Of a DNA stretch of 60,000 nt, positions 1 to 10,696 are shown one piece after another. The position numbers and the translations under genes were made by a program. Origin of the DNA: Cryptomeria japonica. Taxonomy: Eukaryota; Streptophyta; Pinopsida; Cupressales; Cupressaceae. The notes beneath the pieces are model-generated. The model did not search any database and was not told where the DNA came from. It saw nothing but the letters and a program-made list of their open reading frames with translations. Numbering within the stretch: the first letter of the stretch is position 1; every line of letters starts with the position of its first letter. Where the stretch lies: NCBI RefSeq assembly GCF_030272615.1, contig NC_081415.1, positions 508,514,873 to 508,574,872 of the forward strand. The letters are read 5' to 3'.

Positions 1-364
1 AACATTTTCCATCACCTTTTCTTTTCAAGTTAGACCACAATCTAGCAATTGTCTCCTTATTTTGTTGTTCCTTGATATTGTCTGACATGGTCTTTCTTCA
101 TAGGCAAAAAAGAAGAAATTATCATCATTGAACAAAGCATCTTATTGAATTTAGATTTATAGTTTGCTTATGGTACATCACACAACATGGAAAACAAGAA
201 ATACTCAATAAATAGCAGGATTCATTGATCTAGTATTATCACAATCTGCACTTGGCCTTCAATATTTTCTCCTCCTAACACTGTTTATCCATTACTTGTC
301 AAGTACAAAACTCTAAAACCCGTGGCTATTAAAATACATAAGATAACATTGTAGCATCTTATAA

Positions 365-1735
365 TCATCTATTATAAAACCAAAGCACTTGGGAGTGATT
401 CTTTTGTTTGTCACAGTCCAGGAAAACGGTGTCTACTGGAGCCTTGAATAACTGACTAGAAAGATTTTTAATTCCTTTTCTTTTTCCTTTTGATTTTTTC
501 ACCGTCAGTTCCATCCTCTGAGTCAGATGTCCTCGCCCTTTTCTTTCTTCTTTTTTTTTCATACTCATTGTCATGCTTTCATACGTCTTAAATTGACCAA
601 GTTTGTCTTTGTCTCATCCTGTATTCTCAGTGCTTCCTCACCTTCCTCTTCATCACCAACATCATCATCATCTGAATCATCAACCGAATCATTCTCCCCT
701 TCTGCTTCATCTGAAGAAGCATCTCCAAGGATATCTTTCTTGAGTTTTTCATAGGTTACCTCATGCTCTAAGAAATCAGAATCTGGCTTGAAAACATCCA
801 AACCAGCTTCTTGATCAGGTTCATCTTCTAGGAAAATTTCATGTGTTAACTGATCTAGACTCACAGCTAGATGACCCTCGAACTTAGCTTTGCGAACAGC
901 AAAAAGGCCTTCAATTAAAAACTGTACTCGTTTGTCAATTTCCCCCTCATGGAGAATACCTCTAAATCTTTCAAAAATCTGAGAGAGACCTTTGGGTGAA
1001 AGGTCTTGCAATAAAGAACCACATTCTTTCATGAACCGAACAACAACCTCTACACTGTCATCTGTGGGGTTCTCTAGTAAAAGGGTGAGAAGTTGCAAGG
1101 CAATGATCTCATGTGCAACTTGTTGAGTCACTAAATGAGTTATGAATTTGGTTGCTGCTATCAACATGTGCTTGCTGCAAAATAATTCTTCGCAAAAGCA
1201 GATTGCCAACTTTAGGAAATTTTGTATTTACCACAACAACCAATGCAACAAAAACATCTGTAAATCTAGGGGATGCCATTTGGGATTTCATACAAGACCT
1301 ACAAAATAGACCCTTCCCATGGATGAGATTCTCTGCAAACAACTCTAGAATGATGTTCTTGATGTTAAATGCATTTACCTTGTTTACTAACCCATTGATA
1401 CTCTTCTGAAGGGCATCCCATGTCATGCGCTGGTATTCCACACTGCTCTTGTCTTCCACATCTTTCATCATTTGAGCCAGCTTAAATGGGGGAATGTAAA
1501 CATCCCCACTTCTTCCAACACCCTTCTCAGCTCCTCTTACAACACCTTCACCATTCCCATTCTGAGATGGAGCAGACACAACACCAGAAGTTTTCACTTC
1601 CACTGCCTCTCTGTCCCTCTTGTTTCCAGAAGCCCCTATACCACTTAATTCGTGCTTATTTCTGTACATAAACCCATCAGGAAGCATGAGTTTTTGCATA
1701 TAAGCTCGCCCAAATATTTTACAGTTATTTTTCAT
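365..1735 (-). pseudogene. CWC22: CWC22-like pre-mRNA splicing factor, broken copy
   Basis: Two overlapping minus-strand frames (1735-1109 and 1209-571) together resemble the MIF4G region of CWC22/nucampholin, a spliceosome factor that recruits eIF4A3 for exon-junction-complex assembly in the nucleus. Visible family blocks are VYIPPFKLAQMMKDVEDKSS, SINGLVNKVNAFNIKNII, LFCRSCMKSQMASP, then in the second frame TKFITHLVTQQVAHEIIAL, LLLENPTDDSVEVVV, GLSQIFERFRGILHEGEID and an acidic Asp/Glu stretch. The frames switch near 1150-1170, where family knowledge predicts roughly a dozen more residues, so a small deletion with frameshift is inferred. The frame stops at 571, just after NLVNLRR, before the MA3 domain; a basic Lys-rich frame (574-365) follows but is not clearly CWC22. 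No intron is evident. It is a truncated, possibly processed, pseudogene. Family confidence is high; expression is unlikely. Confidence 0.85.
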
Positions 1736-3194
1736 CAGGATTCCCTCAGGAGCTGGCAGATCCTACTTCCATACTTTAATTCTGTTTTCTCAAAGGACAA
1801 TCCTAAAAAACCATGCATTGCAAACAACTTTTTACACCTTTTTTGGTTATCGTGGCATCATAGAGAGTTTACATCAATAGATGAAGAACATGCCAATGCT
1901 TTAATGCAGCAGTAGAAGTCTATCTCTTATTCAATATCTCTAGTGAAACCCCCATGATTTTTTGTTGGAGTAGAATTTTTTATATTCGAGAAAGGGTCTT
2001 CTCCTTTGCTGATGGGATATTCATCTACCTCAAGAAATAGCTATTCTTTTCTCCAACAAGAAGTGGAACTAAATGAAGATCTAGCACCATGAAATGAATC
2101 CTCAAAAGGATTACTATAGTTAGTTTTGGTAGATAATGATCTGGGTAAAATACTAATGTGGCTTTAGGAAGCATTATGTACTAGCTTAGCATACTCTAAC
2201 AACTTTGGTGTGATATGCTACATCCAATTAAGTCTCCATCGGTATCTCTATTGTGTTTATGGATTGGGATTCAATGTACTCTTTTTATACACATATTTTA
2301 CTTTCAACTGAGGAGGTTTGTATGTACTTACTTGTCTTTTGATTGTATGCCTATTTCAAGAATTTCTTCTATCAACAAATCATTTGTTGTAAGTTGTACA
2401 AGTGGAAGCTTGAACATGCCTTCCATGCTAGCCTTGTTGATACGTTCAACACCATCTTGTGCAACAAGTTTTTAGAACTCCACTATTTCATTGAAGAGTG
2501 AGTAGTAGGGACAATCTAGGACACTTATAGAGGTTTTGCAAGAGAGATAAATAGACCTAAATATTATGGCTTAATAATGATCAATAGGTAAATAGATAAG
2601 AAACTCTCAATATCAAAATGACTTTCTTAATTGTTTTACTAGAAATGGATATATCTGCTAATAATGGCTTTATGACTGTATGTCAACTTTAGACTCAATC
2701 CAAGAAGAGCTAGAACTAATATGCGATATCTAGATTTATGATCTCTATAATATAATAATCCCATAATTATGTTTCCACTCATCTATACCAGAACACAAAC
2801 ATCATGCTAGTGTTCAACCATAGCAATTGATATCCTAATTATAGAATGTGAAATATGCACATAACTATGAATAAAGATTGAGAAAAACAAAGAAAGATGC
2901 TTATTGCAAACATAAATGACTAATGGACAAGAATTGAATTCATTGTAGATAGTTTTGAATATCAAATTCACTTATTTGTGTGCATTTAGTAACTCATGTA
3001 CTTGTGGCCAACCATTTATCTCTTTCATAAATTAAACACTTATTAATAACATTAAATGGCTGAGTAATTATGTTTTAGTTGAAATTGAAAATAAAATATT
3101 TTATTTCAGGACATCTCACAATATTCTCTATCATATTTTAGACTCTTGGTTTTGTTAGTAGTGGTTTGATGTCTTTGGAGCTGATCATTGCATT
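1736..3194. other. AT-rich spacer without recognisable gene
   Basis: No convincing gene, RNA or repeat boundary was seen. A minus-strand stretch at about 2475-2335 reads as a short conserved-looking peptide (KLVAQDGVERINKASMEG), but it is flanked by stops and I could not assign it to a family. The remainder is AT-rich plant intergenic sequence. Confidence 0.5.
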
Positions 3195-4106
3195 TCTTTA
3201 GTTACGTTTGCTAGCGTACTCCCAGCCTGTGCCAAAATGGGAGCTTTGGAATAGGGTATGGACATCCATCAAAGCATAAAAGATAGAGGAATTTTGTCAG
3301 ATGTAGTTGCAACTGCTCTGTTAGCATGTATGCAAAATGTGGAAGAATAGACAAGGCACGGAAACTATTTGACGGATTGCCTCAAAAGAAATGTGGTTTC
3401 TTGGACTGCAATGATTGCCGGATATGCACAACATGGATTTTTTGAGAAGGCTGTAGAAACTTTCAAGCAAATGAAATCGGCAGGTGTAAAGCCAAATTCC
3501 ACTACCATTGCTACTATCATCCCTGCCTGTGCCAAAATGGGAGATTTGGAACAGGGTATGGACATTCATTGAAGCATAAAGGATAGAGGAATTTTGTCAG
3601 ATGTTGTAGTTGCAATTGCCCTGGTAGACAGGTATGCAAAATGTGGAAGCATAGACAAGGCACGTGAACTATTTGATAGAATGCCTGAAAGAAATGTTGT
3701 CTCGTGGACTGCAACAATTGCTGGATATGCACAAAATGGATTTGACGAAAAGGCTTTAGACACTTTCAAGCAAATGAAATTGGAAGGCATAAAGCCAAAT
3801 TCCACAACCTTTGCTAGCATCCTCCCTGCCTGTGCGAAAATGGGAGCTTTGGAACATGGTATGGACATCCATCAAAGCATAATAGATAGAGGAGTTTTGT
3901 TAGGTGTTGTACTTGCAAATGCCCTACTTGACATGAATGCAAAATGTGGAAACATGGACAAGGCTTGTGAATTATTTGATATGATGCCGCAAAGAGATGT
4001 GATCTCATGTGAACAATCAACACGTGCGTATATGGGAGGAAGGGATTACTGCTACAAAATTGAATGCTCACTCCTCAATCACAGTTCTATGGTTTTACGA
4101 GATTAA
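3195..4106 (+). pseudogene. PLS-class pentatricopeptide repeat (PPR) protein fragment
   Basis: Translations show consecutive PPR motifs typical of PLS-class plant organelle RNA-binding proteins: RNVVSWTAMIAGYAQHGF, ETFKQMKSAGVKPNSTT, ACAKMGDLEQGMDIH, YAKCGSIDKARELFDRMPER, then a second full round ending in RDVIS at about 4010. Such proteins act in mitochondria or plastids in RNA editing, splicing or stability. The copy is broken: an early unit (3195-3365) has a TAG in the ALE-GMDIH motif and a frameshift, TGA at 3570-3572 interrupts the next unit, and after about 4015 the frame leaves the PPR pattern and ends at 4106. There is no start codon, transit peptide, E or DYW domain, so it is an internal fragment of a larger gene. 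The wording of the repeats is like that common in gymnosperm PPR families, which is an inference. Confidence 0.9.
3213..3880 (+). repeat. Three ~303-bp DNA-level PPR units
   Basis: The segment beginning GCCTGTGCCAAAATGGGAG recurs at about 3224, 3526 and 3829, with only a few differences over the following ~35 bases. The spacing of ~303 bp equals about 101 codons, one P-L-S triplet. The strong DNA identity suggests recent unit duplication or conversion within the parent gene. Confidence 0.8.
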
Positions 4107-4500
4107 ACTAGGACAATTAACCACCACATGTATATGTTTTGCAACATGAAATTAAAAACTAGGGCAATTTGAATCTACATCCTATGCAAGATTGCAAGCA
4201 ATGCCAAAAATCCTTCGACGTGGGTTTGATGTTCTTGCTCGGGTTGAAGTCACCACGGATGCCTACGCGGGAATATTGCACAATTCACAAATGAATTTCC
4301 CTCTTCTTTTTTTTAAGTAATGGCCGTTGTCATCGTAATTACGACCAACTCGAGCAATTTTTGAAAAAAAGAAAATTCTCATTGCTAATGCCTTCTTTGT
4401 TGAAACCAAATGGGAAATTTCCATCGGAATTATGACGAATTCGGGCATTTTTTCAAAAAAAATCAAATTTGGCTACAATATACCTTGTCCGTCGGAAACC
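4107..4500. other. Non-coding spacer with a degenerate duplicated motif
   Basis: No gene seen. Two loosely similar segments (about 4322-4368 and 4413-4460), each with a CATCG(T/G)AATTA core followed by CGA and a run of A, lie about 95 bp apart. They could be part of an old transposon end, but no terminal inverted repeat was identified. Confidence 0.35.
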
Positions 4501-5384
4501 TCAGTCGAAAATATAGTCCAAATGTATTAGTGTGTTCTCATAAAAATCAAATTTTACCTCTTTTCCCTTCTCCATTAAAACTATCATTTTGCCCTTCTGG
4601 AATGTAATCAACACATCTACAACTTGCATGAGAAAATCATAATCTTCATCTTCATCCTCTTTGACTAGTTCTTTAACTCCATTAATAAAATATCTACTAG
4701 TTCTCTTACATTCCTTTTCATCATTCTTACTCAAGGGTTTCAATTTGTGTCGAACTCCATCCTTCATCACTGTATATGTGTTTGGATTTAACCATTGTGC
4801 ATCGCCTTCCTATCAAAATGCATAGTATTCCCAATAACATATGACAAACATTCATCAATTGACATAATATCACACAAGACCTCATCATGGTAGTCTCCTA
4901 TCTTAAATTTAACTAGACATTATTCACTCACCAAAACATTTTGATCATCCCACAACCAAGCAATTTGATATGGATGTAGGTGCCTTCTTTCTAACTACAA
5001 TTTTCTTACCATTTCTTTTGAAATAAGGTTGTTTAAAATTGCACCATCAATACTCATATTGCACACCTTACCCTTGCACTTACATCTTGTTTGAAATAAA
5101 CTCTTCCTTTTAACCGATTCTTTTTCTGCATTCATCAAGACTCTTCTTGCAATAAGTGTTTCTCCATTTTTTGCATCTTCTGATTGTGATGACTTAGCAT
5201 CTTCCTCATTCAAATTTTCTACTCTTGGATGATTTTCATATCTTCTTTTTGTTCTTTCTTCCTCATGAGGGAAATCATAAGCTCTATGATACTCTTCTCC
5301 ACACTTAAAATAGGTCCCATGAAAGCCTCCTCTTTGTAGGACACCGACTAGTGGCTTTGATCCAATTTGTATGCAAAAAAGCAA
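4501..5384 (-). pseudogene. Ty3/gypsy gag-protease-RT leader fragment
   Basis: Read on the minus strand. The frame 5384-4995 carries a retroviral-type zinc knuckle missing its first Cys (YFKCGEEYHRAYDFP), followed by the pre-protease block LFQTRCKCKGKVCNMSIDG, in which the usual active-site DxG region reads DGAILNNL. Further along, about 4980-4800, a frame with stops reads GDYHDEVLCDIMSID and NTMHFDRKAMHNG, the link between protease and RT seen also at 42340 and 56800 in this window. 4770-4501 continues as a Lys/Glu-rich linker. There is no RT core and no LTR, so this is a stranded internal scrap. It probably shares a family with the gypsy relics at 40.9-48.7 kb and 54.2-56.9 kb. Confidence 0.75.
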
Positions 5385-6132
5385 TACAAAGATATAGTCC
5401 CATTGATAAAGTAAAGTGATAATATAGAGAATCTACAAGAGGTTTACTCATGTTAGCAATAAGATTTCAAATAAACAAATAAAATGTGAATTATTAAAAA
5501 AACATGATAACATTCATTAAGCATTCAAGGAATGAATATTCACATCATTAGAAAATAAAAAAAAGGAAATGAAATCATATTTTTTTGAGAAGACAAAACA
5601 AAATAACAATAATCCCAATAGCTATTATGAATTATAATAAGAGTGAAGTTATAAAGAATATGATAATATGTCACTCTTGTTGAAAATAGAACAAAGCAAT
5701 AATAGATAGATTATGACACCTTGCAAGAAGAGGGAATGCAATTGTATACAGATTAAATACAAAGTTATTTAATTAATTAAAGTCTTTTATTCTTCTACTA
5801 CATAAATAACTTTAATAATTTATTTATACAGTTCATTATTTCTAATTCCTCCCACCTTAATTCATTTCTTCTATTTCCTAATTAAATAGGCAAATTTAAT
5901 TAATTTATCTATTTAATTATTAATCACCATTAAATTTGAATTTTTAATTCAAATTTGGACATGTGTCCTAACCTTTAATCACATAACCTAACCAACTTCT
6001 AGCCTAACCCATCCCACCTAGCAATGGGTTTAACTAACCCTATCTCCTCCAACTTCCCCATCCTAACCTCTTATGGGTTGGTTATCTTCTCTTGAGGACA
6101 CATGACATCTTTGCCAAACGTCTTCTATAATG
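5385..6132. other. AT-rich flank of the Tat-like element
   Basis: No gene seen. The part from about 5750 has short TTAATTAA/TTTAATT palindromes and a GGACACATGACAT motif that resemble the LTR just to the right, so it may be a remnant of a related LTR. It is not alignable by eye over long distances. Confidence 0.35.
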
Positions 6133-6137
6133 CCTGT
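6133..6137 (+). repeat. Target-site duplication CCTGT (left)
   Basis: The five bases CCTGT immediately precede TGTAGACACTC and recur at 21307-21311 directly after the 3' LTR end ATATACA, the signature of one LTR-retrotransposon insertion. Confidence 0.85.
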
Positions 6138-6824
6138 TGTAGACACTCAAAATTGTCATGTCTAATTAAATAAATATTTTATTTATTTAATTATCTAAGC
6201 CTAATTCTTCTATTAATTAAATAAATATTTATTTATTTAATTAATTCATTTATCCTCTTCTAGCCTTATTTCTCATTTAAATAAATACATTTATTTATTT
6301 AAATTATCCCTTTCCTAAATTAAATAAATATTTTATTTATTTAATTGTCCTACTTCTTCTATTAATTAAATAAATCTTTATTTATTTAATTAATTCATTA
6401 TCTTTTTCTACACATGACACATGTCATTCATCTCTTAATTCATACACTACCTACCTCTTTCATTATTTTGGTATTTCTTTTACCTACCCTCTAATCCTAG
6501 CCGACCTCTCTTTTTACACCTCTCAATCTTAACCCTCCATTTCTCATTGTGTCTTCTATTTAAGGAGATGCTTTCTTCATTTTCAAACCCTAATGACACA
6601 TCCTAATGATCTTTTATGCAACTTAGCTACACTAAGATCCTACTTGCAACCACTTTCCGTTCTTTCTTGAGCTCTTGTGCATACAAAAATCTGAGAGCAA
6701 ATATATCAAGCAAGATCAATGGAGATAGGAAGAATGGAGATCAAAACCCTATTGGACATGTGATGGTATAATCTTTGTGATTTTGAGTTATTTGCATTGT
6801 CTTAGGTAATCTTCATATGTTATG
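6138..6824 (+). repeat. 5' LTR of the Tat-like element (3' tail missing)
   Basis: 687 bp match 20523-21209 without gaps; I count three differences (near 6228, 6581 and 6608). It begins TGTAGACACTCAA. The first 260 bp hold five AT-rich palindromes. A TATA-like CTATTTAAGG lies at about 6556. At 6825 the match ends abruptly, while the 3' LTR runs 97 bp further to a proper CA end. Confidence 0.95.
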
Positions 6825-7265
6825 AATAACGTGTGCTGATTAGTTCATACCGACACTATGTCTCCCCATAAACCCGTTTGATCAAATTTATTTGATCATT
6901 TGTAGGGCGTAACCCCTACCGGCTGGGAGCCTTCTGTATTTACAGAGCTGAAATTGCCGCATGTATGGCCACACGAGCGGATGCCCTTACTAGCACCTCT
7001 TTGTTTTAGATGCCCAAATCCTTCTAGTTGTTGAGGCAGGAGGTCGGACCTCTGGTAGCGGCCCACACACATACGGTTCTTAGTAGAGATACAAAGTTCG
7101 CCATGGGGAGTTTTCATGGGGACTGATGCTTGGCTGACCCGAGAAGTGAGTGCCGAGGGTGGAGCCAGTGAGGTCAAGCATCTAAGTATCCGCTCTGAAT
7201 AGCGTAGCCTCGGGGGTAAAACCCTATGTGGGATCAACAACTATTGTCTTGGCCAGCCCTAAGAT
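6825..7265. other. Unrelated segment replacing LTR tail and primer-binding site
   Basis: This is where U5 should end and a tRNA-complementary primer-binding site should follow. Instead there is a GC-richer stretch (GGGCGTAACCCCTACCGG and onward) with no match to the 3' LTR tail (21210-21306) and no clear primer-binding site. Its only long frame is uninformative. Its origin is unknown: filler from double-strand-break repair, a template switch, or part of another element. Confidence 0.6.
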
Positions 7266-8158
7266 TTGTGCTTGTCTTATGCTAAACACTCAAACATTCA
7301 AGACAAAATAGCAAAACATTGTGTCTTTTGTGTCTTCAAGTGTATGCAAAAACTTTTTACATCAAACAACACACTTTTGGAGTCTAAACAGTTTGCAAAC
7401 ATTGAGTCATCAACATTGTGTCCTCTTGTCACGAAAAACAGTCGAAAAAATCAGATTTGGTCACAACAAAACAACTTCACAGATAGGAAAAATTGCACCA
7501 AGGTTACAGAAACGCGTCTGTGTCTGTTCAAACCACGTTTGCGTCAGATAAGCGCATCTGTGAAGTACAGAATAGCGTCTGTGTTTTTATCAGCGTCTGC
7601 GTCAAACAGAGAGGCGTCTGTGTCTGGAAAAAGCGTCTGTGAAGTATACAGAGGCGTCTGTGTCAGGATTTGAAAACTTTAACAGTCAAGCAAACAAAGA
7701 AAATCAGTTTCGGCATACTTGAGCTTCTTAGGTTGTCTCTTCAGGTTTCATCTAGCATTCAGCCTGTTCTAAGGTTTCACACAGTCCATCATTGCTTCAC
7801 ACCTCATTTTACATTCATACTTGTCTATAAACTTGAGTCAAAAAGGTCACTTTCTTGTCCTCACTATACTCTTTCAACACACTACATACAACTACACTTT
7901 GCTAAGTGGTCCCTCATCAAGGTTTCTTACCTTTGGGTCTCATTTGGTCTTACTTAGAGTCAAGGTCAGCTTACCTCATCAAGAGAAACTATCCTCTCTT
8001 TGGAAGTCACACCTACTCTACTACTTACATATTTGGTCTTACACTTTGGACATTGCAAGTACACCCCAAGATTCATTTGCACTCCATACAACTCTTGGTC
8101 TTCCATACTCTCGTCATTTTTCATCTAGTTTCTCACATCTTGGTCTAACACCTAGTTC
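7266..8158 (+). promoter_or_regulatory. gag leader region
   Basis: Untranslated leader between the 5' end and the gag ATG. It has several short ATG frames and no conserved domain. It includes a GCGTCTGTG array (7507-7670). Pyrimidine-rich AG sites (such as ACACCTAG just before the ATG) would allow leader splicing, but none can be demonstrated from sequence. Confidence 0.5.
7507..7670 (+). repeat. GCGTCTGTG array in the gag leader
   Basis: About eight copies of GCGTCTGTG or close variants spaced ~20-22 bp apart, some followed by TGAAGTACAGA. The reverse complement of this motif forms a larger array at 19735-20010 in the same element. Confidence 0.85.
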
Positions 8159-10696
8159 ATGGTTGAAACCCGCCTTCAAAAATCTAGGAGAATAGCTAAA
8201 GAAGCTCAAGAATCCGTAAACATGAGTTCTTATGAGTATGACAATGATCTATTCTACAATCCTGAGCACACTACATTACCAGACATGAATGTTTATAGAC
8301 ACAATCCAAATGTGGAAAGCGCAAACACTATAAACAACAATGCTACACACAATGACACAGTGGACAACTCTTCAATACTATCAGCAGACATAGAAGAGTC
8401 CATAATGAATCCTCAATTCAATAGATTGGTTGAAGAGATAATGAGGAGAGATCGACAATACTTTCTAAACATGATGGCACATAGTGGAGCTAAAATACCA
8501 CATGATTTTGACTTATCTCAACTTATGGAAAGTCGACCCTCACAACAAACTCAACCCAACATGGATCAAAGGAGACCAAATAGTGGAGGAAATAGAGGAC
8601 CGAATAATAGGATGTCGGAGTCACCATCAGCTTTGCTTCAAAAGCCAGCAATCCCACATACACAAGCTCAAACATATGATACTTATACTCAAAGACCATC
8701 ATGGAGGCCTTATGCTCAAACACACGCTCAAGGTATGGATCAACCAAAACAAGTGGATACTCAAGGACATCCTCAAAATTTTGACACAAGGAGACCTCAT
8801 GTCAAAATTGGGGGCAACACAATGGAAAATGAAAGGCCTATTGAATATGGTTTATACACACAAAACAGATATGGGGTCCCTCAACAAGAAGTTATGCCAA
8901 GTGCTCCATATATGTCGCAACAATATAGACCTCCATATGGACATGTCTACGATCAGTATCATCCATACATGCAACAAGCTCCTCCTCAAATGGGCATTTC
9001 AAACATGGGGTATGCTACAAGAAATCAATCTCCTCCCAAAAATAATTTGGAGCACCAAATAAGAGATTTACAAAAGAAAGTGGAGGACATGAGTACATCA
9101 AAACCTACATACACTATGAGAGATATATGCCCTTATCCCTTCGATAAGAGCATTCCAATGCCTCCATTTCCTCCACACTTTGTGACGCCAAAATTTGATA
9201 AATATAGAGGGAGAGGAGACCCCAAGGCACATATAAGACAATTCTTCACAGCTTGCATTGAGGTAGCGGCAGAAGAAACATACTTAATGAGGTTGTTCCC
9301 ACAGAGCTTAGGAGATCAAGCTATGGAATGGTTTTCTCAATTACCTCCTGGTATTAAGTCATGGGGCGACCTAGCAGAGGCATTCATTCAGCATTTCTCT
9401 TACAACATTGAAACAGATGTCTCAGTTACTACCTTGTGCAATACTAAACAAAAGGAAGGAGAATCTTTCGCAACATTTTTACAAAGATGGAGAAACTTAG
9501 CTAGCAGATGCTCTTGTGAAATCCCACAGAAACAAATGGTGGAGATGTTCACACAAAACGTTAATAAGGCTATTGGCTATGATCTCAGAAAAGCTTGTTT
9601 GTCTACATTCAAGGACGTTATTGAAAAGGGCCTAGCAACAGAAAAGGTCTTAATTGAACAAGGAGTTATCAAACTATTCAAAGAAAACAAAGAGGACTTC
9701 AAAGGAAAGGACAAACCAAAATTTTGGAACAAGAACAAGAACACAGTTAATGATGGTGTTGTTGATGCCAATACAGTGAGACCAAAGTTCATTTTTTCTG
9801 GATCAAGTTCTACCAACAATCAGGTGAACAATCAAACAAATTCTAAACCACGAAGGAAGTACACTCCATTGGGAGAACCACTTGAATCAGTATTCAAAAA
9901 GCTTGTAGCAAACAAAGTAATTACAGTTCCAGACTTTCCTCCTTATGAACCAAAGGTAAAACCAAATTGGTGGAGTGACGATGAGTTTTGTGAGTTTCAT
10001 AAGAGCAAGGGTCACAAGACAGGTAATTGCCATCTATTGAAAAACATTGTGCAAGATCTCATTGACAGAGGAGATATAGAGATTGAGGGACATTCATCTA
10101 ATCAAGAGCATGAGGTGTTTAAGGAACCATTCCCAAAACATGACAAAGGAAAAGGCAAAGTCATAGATGATCAAGCCAATTACACTAGAGCACCTTACAA
10201 TTATGATTCTACTATCAATCACATCTCAATGGACAATCATATCTCTACCATTACTATCAAAAACAAAAATCCTGAGAATCCTTCTCAGAGACCCAAAATT
10301 GTCCTAAAAGGTGTGGGATCTTCGTCCGAATCTACCTCTGAATGTCATGTTACAACCCGTCGAGGTAAGATTACATTGCCAGGTGCCTCCACTAAGAATA
10401 CCAATCTTTCATCAACTGAGTACGACCTTGTAGAACAACTAGGGAAGACACCTGCGCTCATCTCTATTCTTGAGATCTTACGTATATCTCCTGCACATAA
10501 AGCTATCCTTGACAAAATCTTGAGAGATACTGCCGTCCCTACTGATCTGAACGTGGACCAGTTTCAAGCCATGGTGGGATACCTATCTGTTCCACACTCC
10601 CTCACATTCACAGAAGCCGATGATGCCTCCATAAGTCAGCCACATAATGCACCTCTACATGTTGAAGCCTTCATACATAAACATCGAATAAAGTGA
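8159..10696 (+). CDS. Tat-like gag polyprotein
   Basis: 845 codons opening MVETRLQKSRR, a usual gypsy gag start. Residues ~1-330 are low-complexity and rich in Gln, Pro and Asn (capsid N-terminal linker). Residues ~335-500 match the retrotransposon gag/capsid fold: KFDKYRGRGDPKAHIRQF, QAMEWFSQLPPG, TKQKEGESFATFLQRWRNL. A C-H-H-C knuckle-like motif, CEFHKSKGHKTGNCHLLK, lies at ~611. Gag assembles the cytoplasmic virus-like particle and packages element RNA. The frame ends with TGA at 10694-10696, directly before the protease motif, and continues in frame beyond it. That stop could be a nonsense mutation (most likely, given two more in-frame TGAs) or, less likely, a readthrough control point. 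Confidence 0.93.
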   Translation: MVETRLQKSRRIAKEAQESVNMSSYEYDNDLFYNPEHTTLPDMNVYRHNPNVESANTINNNATHNDTVDNSSILSADIEESIMNPQFNRLVEEIMRRDRQYFLNMMAHSGAKIPHDFDLSQLMESRPSQQTQPNMDQRRPNSGGNRGPNNRMSESPSALLQKPAIPHTQAQTYDTYTQRPSWRPYAQTHAQGMDQPKQVDTQGHPQNFDTRRPHVKIGGNTMENERPIEYGLYTQNRYGVPQQEVMPSAPYMSQQYRPPYGHVYDQYHPYMQQAPPQMGISNMGYATRNQSPPKNNLEHQIRDLQKKVEDMSTSKPTYTMRDICPYPFDKSIPMPPFPPHFVTPKFDKYRGRGDPKAHIRQFFTACIEVAAEETYLMRLFPQSLGDQAMEWFSQLPPGIKSWGDLAEAFIQHFSYNIETDVSVTTLCNTKQKEGESFATFLQRWRNLASRCSCEIPQKQMVEMFTQNVNKAIGYDLRKACLSTFKDVIEKGLATEKVLIEQGVIKLFKENKEDFKGKDKPKFWNKNKNTVNDGVVDANTVRPKFIFSGSSSTNNQVNNQTNSKPRRKYTPLGEPLESVFKKLVANKVITVPDFPPYEPKVKPNWWSDDEFCEFHKSKGHKTGNCHLLKNIVQDLIDRGDIEIEGHSSNQEHEVFKEPFPKHDKGKGKVIDDQANYTRAPYNYDSTINHISMDNHISTITIKNKNPENPSQRPKIVLKGVGSSSESTSECHVTTRRGKITLPGASTKNTNLSSTEYDLVEQLGKTPALISILEILRISPAHKAILDKILRDTAVPTDLNVDQFQAMVGYLSVPHSLTFTEADDASISQPHNAPLHVEAFIHKHRIK

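Noticed and set aside
2335-2475. Possible protein fragment on the minus strand
   Set aside because: Too short, flanked by stops, and no family could be named.
5750-6132. A second LTR adjoining the Tat element
   Set aside because: Only short AT-rich words are shared; no end-to-end alignment or partner copy is visible.
6138-6824. Treating 6824 as the true LTR end
   Set aside because: It does not end in CA and no duplication follows 21209; the extended end at 21306 gives CA plus CCTGT matching the left flank.
7215-7245. GGGATCAACAACTATTG as the Tat primer-binding site or LTR end
   Set aside because: No TGG-type tRNA complement is evident and the 3' LTR does not contain this sequence.
8484-9062. 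Alternative-frame ORF of 192 codons
   Set aside because: Overlaps gag in another frame, with no domain and no separate start context.
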